From Periplaneta americana (lineage: Eukaryota; Arthropoda; Insecta; Blattodea; Blattidae), in NCBI RefSeq assembly GCF_040183065.1, contig NC_091120.1:183298396-183362395 (forward strand): 64,000 bases of DNA, in the 5' to 3' direction. The translations under genes and the position numbers were made by a program. The notes under the pieces were generated by a model that did no database searches, was not told where the DNA came from, and saw only the letters and a list, made by a program, of their open reading frames with translations. Below, piece after piece: positions 1-8,859 of the stretch (position 1 is the stretch's first letter; each line of letters starts with the position of its first letter).

Positions 1-11
1 TCGCGGGGGCG

Positions 12-152
12 GTAAACTGCACACACGTTTCAGGTATATGACCTAAAAGAAGGTAATTTACACACATGTAATTTGCACACACCGATTTTGGGTATGTAAT
101 CTGCACACGCAAACAACCTAGGTAATAAAAATAGGATGTAAATTGCGCACAG
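12..152 (+). repeat. Five degenerate copies of a GTAAnnTGCACAC motif
   Basis: A 15-base motif close to GTAATTTGCACACAC occurs about five times, beginning near 12, 53, 68, 96 and 138. Two copies abut and the others are spaced 28-42 bases apart. No gene is seen here or in the rest of 153-427, which is AT-rich. It may be the edge of a satellite or transposon end running off the left of the window. Confidence 0.45.
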
Positions 153-427
153 AGCTACAATGGCATGTATTTATTTACCTTGAACATACTCACTATTACA
201 ATAGTAAGTATTAATCAATATTTTTTTATTGGTAGATGGTATTTTTCTCTCTTAATGAATTCCACTCGGGATATATGCCCCTCATTAAAATCTTTTATAT
301 TTCTCTCCATAGTTTCTTTCCTCCTTAAGGAGCACTTATTTTTAACTTTTGTAGCAGTGGATATCCTCTGAATGTTCACGTATGTGTCTATTTGAAATTC
401 AATTAACCTATTTGTAATAGTAATATA

Positions 428-545
428 CGTTACAAGAGCGGTATGTTGACGTTTTCATGGTCGAGGAAAAGATTGAAAAAGCGAAACGTAGTTGAGCTTT
501 TTTAATTTCCGAAAACATGAAAACAAACATACCGCTCGTGTATCG
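428..545. mobile_element. Short MITE with ~30-bp inverted ends, TA duplication
   Basis: The ends read CGTTACAAGAGCGGTATGTT on the left and, in reverse complement, CGATACACGAGCGGTATGTT on the right. They are followed by a matching TTTTCATG on both arms. TA dinucleotides at 426-427 and 546-547 fit a TA target duplication. At 118 bp it has no coding capacity. TA targets suggest a Tc1/mariner-type parent, but none is visible in the window. Confidence 0.6.
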
Positions 546-547
546 TA

Positions 548-1063
548 CATTATTTTGTGCGAAGATCGTTTATTACATACCTGAAAGACGAATTTCTAAT
601 TAGTTGCAATGAAATCTCCATGTTGGTTTCTGTTTAATGATTGGAAACTTCGGAAAACCAAAATATCTTTCTTCAACATTGTTGCTATAAAATGTTTTCT
701 GTGTTTACTATTCTCCAGCAGGCCGTGATATGCGTCTGTCTTTCCCCCCCCCCCCAGTCTATAAATGCGAACTTAAAACAAACGGTAAGGTTATGTAATA
801 ATTTATTTTTCATTTTAATATTTTAACAATATTATTTATATAACATATTGCAGTAATAACATTCGCATCTGGAATCTTGTTGATTTTTTCACGGCTTCCT
901 TAATGTTACTTGTATCAGGAATGCAATAAGTTTCGTGGAGTAGTAGACTTTACTTAATTTTTGCAAATATTTAAAAACAATAATTAACATTGCAATTTAG
1001 GTGAAATTGCAGTGGCAAGTTTCCTATTTATAATTATTACTATGTTAATCGTCTCTAAAAATA
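548..1063. other. No gene seen
   Basis: AT-rich sequence with short open frames that resemble nothing I know. A C-homopolymer run lies near 745-755. Nothing further can be supported. Confidence 0.4.
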
Positions 1064-1320
1064 ATATTGTGACAGCGATGTGAGATTCGAACTCACGACC
1101 AGCGTCCCGCAAGAGAGAAGATCGCGCGGAGCACTTTGGAATGGCGCGCGGCTGGAAAGGGGAAAGGAGCCTACACGCGAGGGGAGGCTGCGCGCGCAGC
1201 TGCTATTTAACGCAGTGAATGTGGAACGACCTTCCCAACTATTCCAGAAGTCCGTCGAAGTGGAGATATCGAGATAATTCTCTACACACCTGTAGAAATT
1301 TCTCGCAACTATGATTTTGC

Positions 1321-1328
1321 TATAAAAG
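1321..1328 (+). promoter_or_regulatory. TATA box of the solo LTR
   Basis: TATAAAAG lies about 35 bases upstream of a CAGTTATTCAGTCAGT initiator-like stretch. This is the usual layout of the U3/R boundary of an insect LTR. Confidence 0.55.
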
Positions 1329-1458
1329 AGCAAGCGCCAGCGAACTAGGGCAGAGTTTTCAGTTATTCAGTCAGTGAGTAAGCCAGAGCAAGCAAGCCAG
1401 ACTTGTGTGCCGAAGTTCGACTCGAGTGTGCGTCCGCATCTGCGTCAGCATCCGAAGG

Positions 1459-1551
1459 CCTGAGTTCGAGTGCAGTGGACCGCAGTTGGAGGGACCTGAG
1501 TTCGAGTGCAGTGGACCGCAGTTGGAGGGACCCGAGTTCGAGTACAGTGAA
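1459..1551 (+). repeat. 36-bp tandem repeat inside the LTR
   Basis: Two nearly identical 36-bp units begin with CCTGAGTTCGAGTGCAGTGG at 1459 and 1495. A diverged partial third unit starts at 1531. The array lies downstream of the LTR TATA box, so it would be in the transcript leader. Confidence 0.7.
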
Positions 1552-1856
1552 CTGTCTCTGAAGGTCTGTGGTTCGAGATACCGTGAACTCGAGTGACTGA
1601 GATAGAAGAACTGTGAACTGAGAACTGGTAGTTCTGATTTGTAAATAGTGCTTTGTAAATATTAGTTAAGATTAACAGTTCATTGTTGTGCGTAATAGTC
1701 CAAGTAAATTGTCATTGTCGTCGGTGGAGTGCTATAACGAATACTGTGTTGAGTGAAGATCCAATTGTTGACGAGAGCGTTTAAGGTGAATTGTAGAAAG
1801 GAATTATTGTTGTGACGAATAAATTACATTGTTGTTACTAATAAAATTCACAATAT

Positions 1857-2717
1857 GTTAAAAGCCTAAAGCAGTAAAATGAATGTCGCGCTTAAGCGGT
1901 AAGAAGAGGGAAATTGTTATGTGTGTTACGTTGGGAATACTGAATGTGGTATTTCACACTTACCGCGTATTGATTCTGTGCGGAAAACAAGCAAATACGC
2001 ACGATCTCGCACAAAAGTATATTATCTGGATGAGCAGAGCAAAAATTTCTTATTGAATCTAATATGAAAATGCGTACAGGCATTAATTAGTCTGTTTTAG
2101 CTGCTCAGATTGAATGAGGAAAGGTAACGTCATCGTCTACATAGCTGTCCACTAAATAGTCACAAAAGTTATCTAGTCTTTCATCTTGTGGCTTAATGAC
2201 CATTAATCAGATACAAAACAGTCGGAAATCGCATGTGGGTTTAAAAGTAGTAGACTGGATACTTGTTTATCAAGTCTTAATTGCTTATCGGTCCATACCA
2301 TCTTTTCAAAATGAAAATAAAATAAAAAAGTTTCAGTAGTTTTAACTAAAGTAAAAAATAATTAATGCCATAAATGTGTTTGTTTTTTAGAAAGTAGGTT
2401 CTCAAATCTTCGCTCTGTATTCAATATGCACACAATTATATCATTTCCCATTTCAAGGGGATTTCCCGCTTTTGTTTTGATGGAAATCATAGACTGGAAA
2501 CTTATTTCGCATAAATACGATTTTGCAAATGCTATCATAACTGTAAGAGTTTCTTTTGCAAGCTCGAGTTATTCTTACATGCTTTTGGTCTAAAACTAAT
2601 CTACGCTGTGAAAAAATTATTATACTCTTAACCAAGGAAAATAGAATAGAATGTAGGGGCCTTAGCTCTGCTCGTGACGTCATCTGCCGGCAAGGCTGGG
2701 CCTTCAAATATGCCTCG
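1857..2717. other. No gene seen
   Basis: AT-rich sequence with only short, unrecognised open frames. No repeat ends or domains were found. Confidence 0.4.
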
Positions 2718-2725
2718 TACTATAG

Positions 2726-2890
2726 CAGCGCTGGGCAGCAAGAGCGGATTGTACTCTCTCACGGGGAGCCATATGATTTCTCTTCATCCCCTTTCTTCCC
2801 CGCCGAACACCGCGCAGCGTTGATTCAGTGACGGATGAATATTAAGCGTCCCCGTTTAGAGTCTGGATCCGCTCTCGATGCCCAGCCCTG
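2726..2890. mobile_element. 165-bp hAT-type MITE
   Basis: The left end CAGCGCTGGGCAGCAAGAGC pairs with the reverse complement of the right end, CAGGGCTGGGCATCGAGAGC. The flanks are TACTATAG (2718-2725) and TACTATGG (2891-2898), an 8-bp duplication with one mismatch. Length and duplication fit a non-autonomous hAT element. It is more GC-rich than its surroundings. Confidence 0.7.
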
Positions 2891-3188
2891 TACTATGGGA
2901 AGCAATGCACCGAAGATATTTATGACACTCCTAAAAAGACCACTGTGAACCCCAATCAATTTTTCAATTATTGTGGGCTCTTTAGACATTGTTAAACACT
3001 TATTTCTTTACAACGAGGATATGAAAATAATACAGAATGACTCTCTAAGAAGAATATTATTATGTTATTGTGCTCACATTACATAGTTGACGATTTTTTT
3101 AATTTTCTTCGCTGTTTTACGGGTAGCTTTGAGGCCCTCATTGTGCATTAATGTAAGTCCAAAGAGCCATGCATCCTAGGGTTAAAAT

Positions 3189-4769
3189 CAGTGGCGGCTC
3201 GTGAACTTGTGGATTGGGAGAGCTGCAGTAGATTTTGGTAAATACAAATTTCAGTTCTTGATACCATTACTAATAAGTATAGGACAAAAATAAATGCACT
3301 ACATATCGAAAAGACCAATACTTTCTCACTTAGTTGGGAGATGTCTGTGGCATCATTTTCTAATCGCTAAAAACAACTAATACCATCGATTTCAGCTGAG
3401 TTTCTGATCGGCAGACACTCAACTTGCAATCTACCAGTTCATTCTGAATTGTCTTAGAATTACCTTTAAACAGTGGCATGTTCCAAATGATTTTTGAGAG
3501 GCTCGTTTAGATTACTCACGGACTGTAGCAACCCACGAAATACACCAGAGTCCTTCGAATCGTTTTTTCATCATGTCCCCTAAGGGGAAGTTCATATTTG
3601 CCACAAAATTTGATACAATCAATATTTTTTTAAATAATTTCACGATTTTTTCTCACTTCTTGATTATGTTTGAGAATGTTTGTTCTGTTCGTTTCACTTA
3701 ATTGCGCAGCAATATTAGTTTTGCCTAACATAGCCAATGAAACAACATTTTTCAGGTGAGATTGCGAAGATTCGTGTTTTTAATTTTCAGGGGCAAATGT
3801 CCTAAATCTGTCACACCACTCCTAGTCTATGCAGTATCACCACCGAAGAGGAGACAACTACAAATGCTCAGCGTAAATGTCATTATTATACTTCCTTACA
3901 TATATGCACTATTTCGGCTGGAAGAAGCTCGAGTAAGATTTAAGTTGGGTGACGAACGACCATTTAATTTGACTTCATTACATCAATTTTCTGCGCAAGG
4001 GAAAGTTGAGAAAAATAAAATTAGTATTCTGTAATTCGCACACACTCATGCTTGCATTTACGGTACTATGACGTCACACCAAAGCAACACTCAGATAATA
4101 TACTGATGGTCAACAATTTTCTAAAACTGGAAAAGAAGTCTCTTTCGTATTTTATGTGCTATATCAAAAGGATTCTACTCGTGCAATCATTTTGAGTTAA
4201 AGCAAATATTAAGTTCTGCTGGAAGCTGGATATATACGTCATAATAAGACAAAAGAGAATATTAATTTCGTTATATTAAACTCGATAAGATTCTACAACA
4301 ATAAGTATGTGAAGAGAAAATAAAAATTTTGTCATTAAGTTGCAAGAGAATAGGGAATCCATTTGGCGTAGCATTACAATAGCGGTGTGGGAGTGGAGGA
4401 AAGATCTTCCCTTGTCGCCTGGCTCTGCAAGCCACTGCAGCGAAATATGAGTTTTAAACAGCGGCATTTTCCCTCTGCTTCCCTTCTCCTCTCTACCCCC
4501 TGACCAAGCAAGACACACTAACTTACGAGCTGTCCCACCCTCCAGATCCCAGGACGACTTTGAATGCAGTGTCAATTCCAATACAGTCCACGCGCAAAAA
4601 GATTGTGCATAAGATAATAGTACATATTCCCGGGCAGATAAAATATAAAGCAATTTACCAATAAAAGCTGTAACAATTATTCTACAAATTAAAATAAATA
4701 TTATTTTTATTTTCCTGTCAAAGCAGGGAGTGCTGCAGCTCCGCAGCTCTTATGGACGAGCCGCCCCTG
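3189..4769. mobile_element. Non-autonomous hAT element with perfect 8-bp duplication
   Basis: The ends are CAGTGGCGGCTCGT and (reverse complement) CAGGGGCGGCTCGT. GTTAAAAT directly flanks both sides (3181-3188 and 4770-4777), the 8-bp target duplication expected for hAT. The 1,581-bp interior has no recognisable transposase; its open frames (for example on the minus strand around 4276-4653) match nothing I know. The perfect duplication suggests a fairly recent insertion. Confidence 0.85.
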
Positions 4770-4799
4770 GTTAAAATAAAAAATGTATTTAAATGTGAA

Positions 4800-5480
4800 C
4801 ATGTTTTGGGTTATTGCCCTAAAGGAGAACTACTGAGGAACAATCGCCACCATAAAGTGAGAAGCTCCATCGCAACCACTCTTCGGAAGGCAAAGTGGGA
4901 GGTTTTGGGAAGAAGTGCACTGCTTGGCTGAAAATGGGTCAACGAGAAGAGCAGACATTATAGCCATCGATCGCCGGAATCAAAGAAGCCTCATTCTTGA
5001 CCCCACTGTCCGTTTTGAGAAGGATGATCAACAAGCCAATAACGTTAACGATGAAAAGAAGTCTATTTACAACCCATGTATTCCTCACTTCAGTGAGAGA
5101 TACAAAATGAATATTAATACATGGGAAGTGAAAGGACTTCTTTTTGGAGCTAGGGGAACTTATTTAAGTTAACCAAAATCATTCTCCTTTCTCTTAAATT
5201 TTCTAATGAGGACATTAACAAAATTTGTCCAATGGTATTGAGAGATTCATTATCCATTTTACACAATCACTTGTATAATACTATTCATTACTCTTCAATG
5301 TATTTTCATCTCATGTTTCTCCGAAATCAAATTGTACTTTATTTTTAAATTTATCATTGTTCCGTATTCTCTCCGCAATCATATTGTATTTTTCATTTAA
5401 CCTCTGCTTTGTACTCTGGATCCTAGTGGTCAGCAGTAGATTTCTGCCAGATGTCCCAAATTGTGGAATTTGTTGTTGTT
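4800..5480 (+). mobile_element. 5'-truncated LINE: last coding piece and 3' UTR
   Basis: In-frame sequence from about 4830, with one shift near 4905, continues as CLAENGSTRRADIIAIDR, FEKDDQQANNVNDEKKSIY and PHFSERYK. This is the C-terminal tail of an insect non-LTR retrotransposon polyprotein as I remember such sequences. The LINE clade is not certain. The 3' UTR (about 5170-5480) contains CTCATGTTTCTCCGAAATCA and CCAGATGTCCCAAATTGTGG and ends in a TTGTTGTTGTT tail. The same 3' block ends the SINE at 15897-16197, which points to this LINE family as the SINE's mobiliser. Confidence 0.7.
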
Positions 5481-5483
5481 AAC

Positions 5484-5546
5484 AATATTTCAGTTCTCGT
5501 TATCCTTTCCGTTCTCGATGTATTGTGAACCAGCCTTTATATGTCA
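5484..5546. mobile_element. Half copy of the GGCTGGTTCACAAT MITE family
   Basis: The stretch ends TATTGTGAACCAGCCTTTA, with TTCTCGTTATC and CCGTTCTCG upstream. It matches one arm of the complete 140-bp MITE at 44511-44650. Only one end is present. Confidence 0.5.
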
Positions 5547-5635
5547 AGATTTTATTCTGGGTGATGAAATGGGTTCAATTAATGTGAGTTGCACGTGAAC
5601 GAATAAAGAATTCATAATCAATTTAATAATATTTC

Positions 5636-6615
5636 AGGGGTTAGGTACAACTTACAGCAGTAAAATTTTTGAAAATACTCAACATTTTTTTCCTCCATTA
5701 CTGTATCTTGTACAATAATAATACTTGGTATGTATAAAATATTGTCCTTCTGCCATATGAAAAAAAAATAATATTTTTATGATTTAAATAAAAATGATTT
5801 AATTTTTTTTTTTTTTTTTTTTTTCAAAATTCAAAACTATGGCAGTTCACTGTGCAGTGATGAAGCGTTTCCCTCATAACTCATAAACTTGTTAACTTTT
5901 TCATGTTCTCTCTCTTTTATTTTATTGCTGGAACTCATGTTTACAATATCATACTCTTTAACTACATTCCTTAATTTTTTTTTTTTGCGTTAGAAGGAAA
6001 TACTGATATTTGATCACTTTTTAAATGAATTAATTTTTTATCAGACAATCCGTCAAAGGTAGAGAAGTGATTTTGCGTCACATTGTAGATATTACATGGA
6101 TAAATACACACACAAAATTTCATCACAGTATGTTGGATAGTTTATGAGCTATGAGGTAAACGCTTCATTACTGCACAGTGAACTGCCATCATTTTGAATT
6201 TTTAAAAAATATGTAGGGTAAACTAGGGTCTGTTGGACAGTCGGGCATGTTGGACACTCTGTACTTTAACGTGTTACCTCGCCACTTGTGGGCACCACAT
6301 TCTGCTAGAAGTCAATGACGGAAGTAGCCCCACTCGTGGCTACTTCCGTCATTGACTTCTAGCAGAATGTGGTGCCCACAAGTGGCGAGGTAACACGTTA
6401 AAGTACAGAGTGTCCAACATGCCCGACTGTCCAACAGACCCTAGTTTGCCCTATAAACATTTTTTTAAATCGTAAAAATATTTTTATCATATAGCAGAAA
6501 GACAGTGTTTTACACAAATAATTTTAATTATTGTACAAGATGCAGTAATGAAGGAAAAAAATGTTGAATATTTCCAAAATTTACTGCTGTAAGCTGTGCC
6601 TAACCTTTAAACTGC
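5636..6615. mobile_element. Foldback element with long imperfect inverted arms
   Basis: The left arm (about 5636-5895) and right arm (about 6135-6215 plus 6453-6615) are reverse complements over most of their length. Examples are TTACAGCAGTAAA near 5653 versus TTTACTGCTGTAA near 6580, and GGCAGTTCACTGTGCAGT near 5841 versus its complement near 6170. A poly-T run (5803-5824) lies in the left arm. The right arm is split by the palindromic MITE at 6216-6451. There is no coding capacity. The superfamily is unknown to me. Confidence 0.75.
6216..6451. mobile_element. 236-bp almost perfect palindromic MITE
   Basis: Two 114-base arms (6216-6329 and 6338-6451) are complementary with a single mismatch (4th base from the ends) around an 8-base loop. 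The ends read GGGTAAACTAGGGTCTGTTG, and TA flanks both sides (6214-6215, 6452-6453). The insertion interrupts the right arm of the surrounding foldback element. It has no open frame of note. Such a structure would give a long hairpin RNA if transcribed. Confidence 0.85.
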
Positions 6616-7117
6616 AAATACGCAGAAATTTGATGCAAATTTAACAGCGTTGTGATGTATTATTAAGAAATAATTTAAAATGTGAGAAGTAACTTTAGGG
6701 GTAGCCTATAGTTATTTTATTTACTTACTAGGCCTAATTCGTACAAGATTTATTGTATATAGTTTCCGAATTTTGGTAAGTTTTATTTCTATAATGAGTG
6801 AAGACAAGAAAGGGAAACCAAACTATTGGATCCATTCCTAAGAAGTGTTCTTAAATATTTCAGAGCTAACTTTTGGTTTCTTTGGTCAATAACTTCTCTT
6901 CACAACAGAACCAACAGATAGATTCTATATTCTTTTTCTTCCTCATATCGTAATATTGTTGAATATGTAGATCAGAAATTTCGGACTTTTCTTTATCTAA
7001 CATGCAATAATACTGCAGAAAACAACTGACACACCAGAATTAATAATGAACTACATCCCCGTATTTCTCTTATCACATCAGTGGGTTGAACAAGAAAACA
7101 TCGGTGATACTCTAATC
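6616..7117. other. No gene seen
   Basis: AT-rich sequence between the foldback and the hAT element, with no recognisable domain or repeat end. Confidence 0.4.
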
Positions 7118-8527
7118 CAGGCATGTCAAAACCCTGCACATTGTGCAACTGTCTCTGTGCGATGTGCACTCTCTATTCCCCTACCTGGAGGGAGTGAATC
7201 GCCTTGGAGGGGAACGCGACAGGGCTATACAATACCTGCAGCAGCTTTTGTTTCAGTAACACAGTTTCAGTACGAGTGCCGATTTGGTTGGATCTGTGAA
7301 TGAGTCATGATAAATAAAGTGAGGAGTTCACAGATAACGGAGAAGAGAAATTACGAATCATATAATATAATTGTTATAATGTTTTCCTCAGCCAACAATA
7401 ATAATTATTTTAAAATTAAAGGCTTTCATCATCCTATGTGCAGGTAATAGTGTTGTGAGGTGACAATTTAGATCAGATTAGTAAAGTTCTCAAAATATAT
7501 TGCCAGCGCTTATTTCTTAATCAGTACTCTTACGGCAAAACGTACTTGACAATGGCGTTGTTTTGGAGTCTGTACTAACACAGCCATAAAAAATTAGACG
7601 ACTTACTACTTTCATTTCATAAACTGGTAAGTGATGAGAATATAGTGAGGAATACATGTGAGGCTCTTGAGGTTGTAAGGAGAGAAGAAAACAACTATTT
7701 GCAAGGCGGAAAAATGTTCTGGAAAAATATACAATGGCAAATTTCCATCTCACGTCACAATATTAATTCAAGATAATTATATTAATAAATCTTTAAATCT
7801 GCCATAAAGAGAATACCGTCGCTTCACAGCTTGTGAACTACACTTTTAATTTCTTTCAGTAACGCTCCCAACTTTTCGATACTTGCTCTCAACGTTTTCA
7901 AATAAACTATATGTGAATTTAAATTCTAAGCTTAATTTATATTTATTTATATTAATAGTAATTTATATTGACATACAGCAAAGAAATGATTTCAGTATAA
8001 AAACTTCACAATGTCCTACTGCATGTAATTAATTGGGAGTATAATATTTTCTTCGACATTTGTGTACCAATGGTCACAGTAAGTAATAATGCTTGACGAA
8101 CAATGAAAGAGTAGGGTCTATTACTTTAAAATAATTAGAACCTACTACGTAAAATGAAATACTTGTTCGTTTCTTGTTGTTTCGAAATTACCCCAATTTT
8201 TTTCTTCAAATACTGTATAAAAATCATATTAATAAATTATGCTTTACAAACCACTACTTTGTGAAGTATAACTGAGTAAGCCTAAAGTATCTTGTATTAC
8301 AATTGTCAAATATAGACACTGATAATAACCGTGTTTTTTTTCCTTCTGCTAAGTGTGTTTATAATGTCCAAATGTCTATTTAATCCAACCCTAGAAGCGC
8401 AGAATAGATTATTGTACACCCCTCCAGCTAAGAACGTGTAAGAGCAACGCTTGATTGATGCAACCTGCACAGACCGGCGATCCGCGCACATAACTGCACA
8501 TTTAGAGTCTGATTTCTGACAAGCCTG
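7118..8527. mobile_element. Non-autonomous hAT element just upstream of the lipase gene
   Basis: The ends are CAGGCATGTCAAAA and (reverse complement) CAGGCTTGTCAGAA. The sequence CTCTAATC flanks both sides (7110-7117 and 8528-8535), a perfect 8-bp duplication. The 1,410-bp interior has no recognisable transposase. Subterminal parts are GC-richer (7130-7260 and 8440-8510) than the AT-rich middle. Its right end is 236 bases from the lipase start codon, so it sits in or next to the promoter. Confidence 0.85.
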
Positions 8528-8535
8528 CTCTAATC

Positions 8536-8763
8536 GCTAGAAACCGAAACAAACAAGGCAAGGACGACTTCGTTCAAGGACGACAATTGCCCATTAAAGT
8601 GACATAGTTGCGATTCGCTCAATATTATCGCTCGCGCTCTAATTTGAGTCTTTTTTTTTTCTACATGCAAAACCTGCATCCTGTTTACAGTGTCGTGAAA
8701 CGTGGCAAACCGCTAGTATTACATACACAGAAATATGAGAGACAAACACTAAGGGAAACCATC
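8536..8763 (+). promoter_or_regulatory. Presumed lipase 5' UTR / proximal promoter
   Basis: This lies between the hAT right end and the lipase ATG. No clear TATA box is visible. A pyrimidine tract followed by CATCCTGTTTACAG ending at 8690 looks like a splice acceptor, so an upstream non-coding exon is possible. An in-frame ATG at 8665 would add 33 residues ahead of the signal peptide, so 8764 is preferred as the start. Confidence 0.35.
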
Positions 8764-8859
8764 ATGCCCAGGAACTTAAGTTTGATTGTACTTGTACTCG
8801 CGTTGTACAAGGAGGTGATTGGTGACAGCAAAGACAATCCCGAGGAATTTCTGGACGTG
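8764..8859 (+). CDS. Lipase exon 1: start codon and signal peptide
   Basis: Codons 1-32. The start context is AACCATCATG. Residues 3-14 are hydrophobic ([12 protein letters not shown]) and a likely cleavage site follows VIG at 20, leaving DSKDNPEEF, the acidic 'NPE' start typical of mature acid lipases. The donor is GTGAGT at 8860, phase 0. Intron 1 is about 15.7 kb. Confidence 0.88.

Larger units (their letters stand above)
1068..1852 (+). mobile_element. Solo LTR of an LTR retrotransposon
   Basis: The 785-bp unit starts TGTGAC and ends TTCACA, the TG...CA ends of an LTR. It is flanked by ATAT on both sides (1064-1067 and 1853-1856), a 4-bp target duplication as for Gypsy-type elements. Inside are a TATA box (TATAAAAG at 1321), an initiator-like CAGT stretch some 35 bases downstream, and AATAAA-type poly(A) signals near 1818 and 1840, all on the plus strand. 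No internal domain or second LTR is present, so this is most simply a solo LTR left by LTR-LTR recombination. Its first ~33 bases are the antisense of a tRNA-like T arm and acceptor strand, which is unusual. Confidence 0.75.

Noticed and set aside
4276..4653. 125-codon minus-strand open frame
   Set aside because: Interior of a non-autonomous hAT; no transposase motif or other recognisable domain.
8608..8763. Upstream in-frame extension of lipase exon 1
   Set aside because: The extension has only one internal ATG (8665) and would bury the signal peptide; the ATG at 8764 gives a normal secretory N-terminus.
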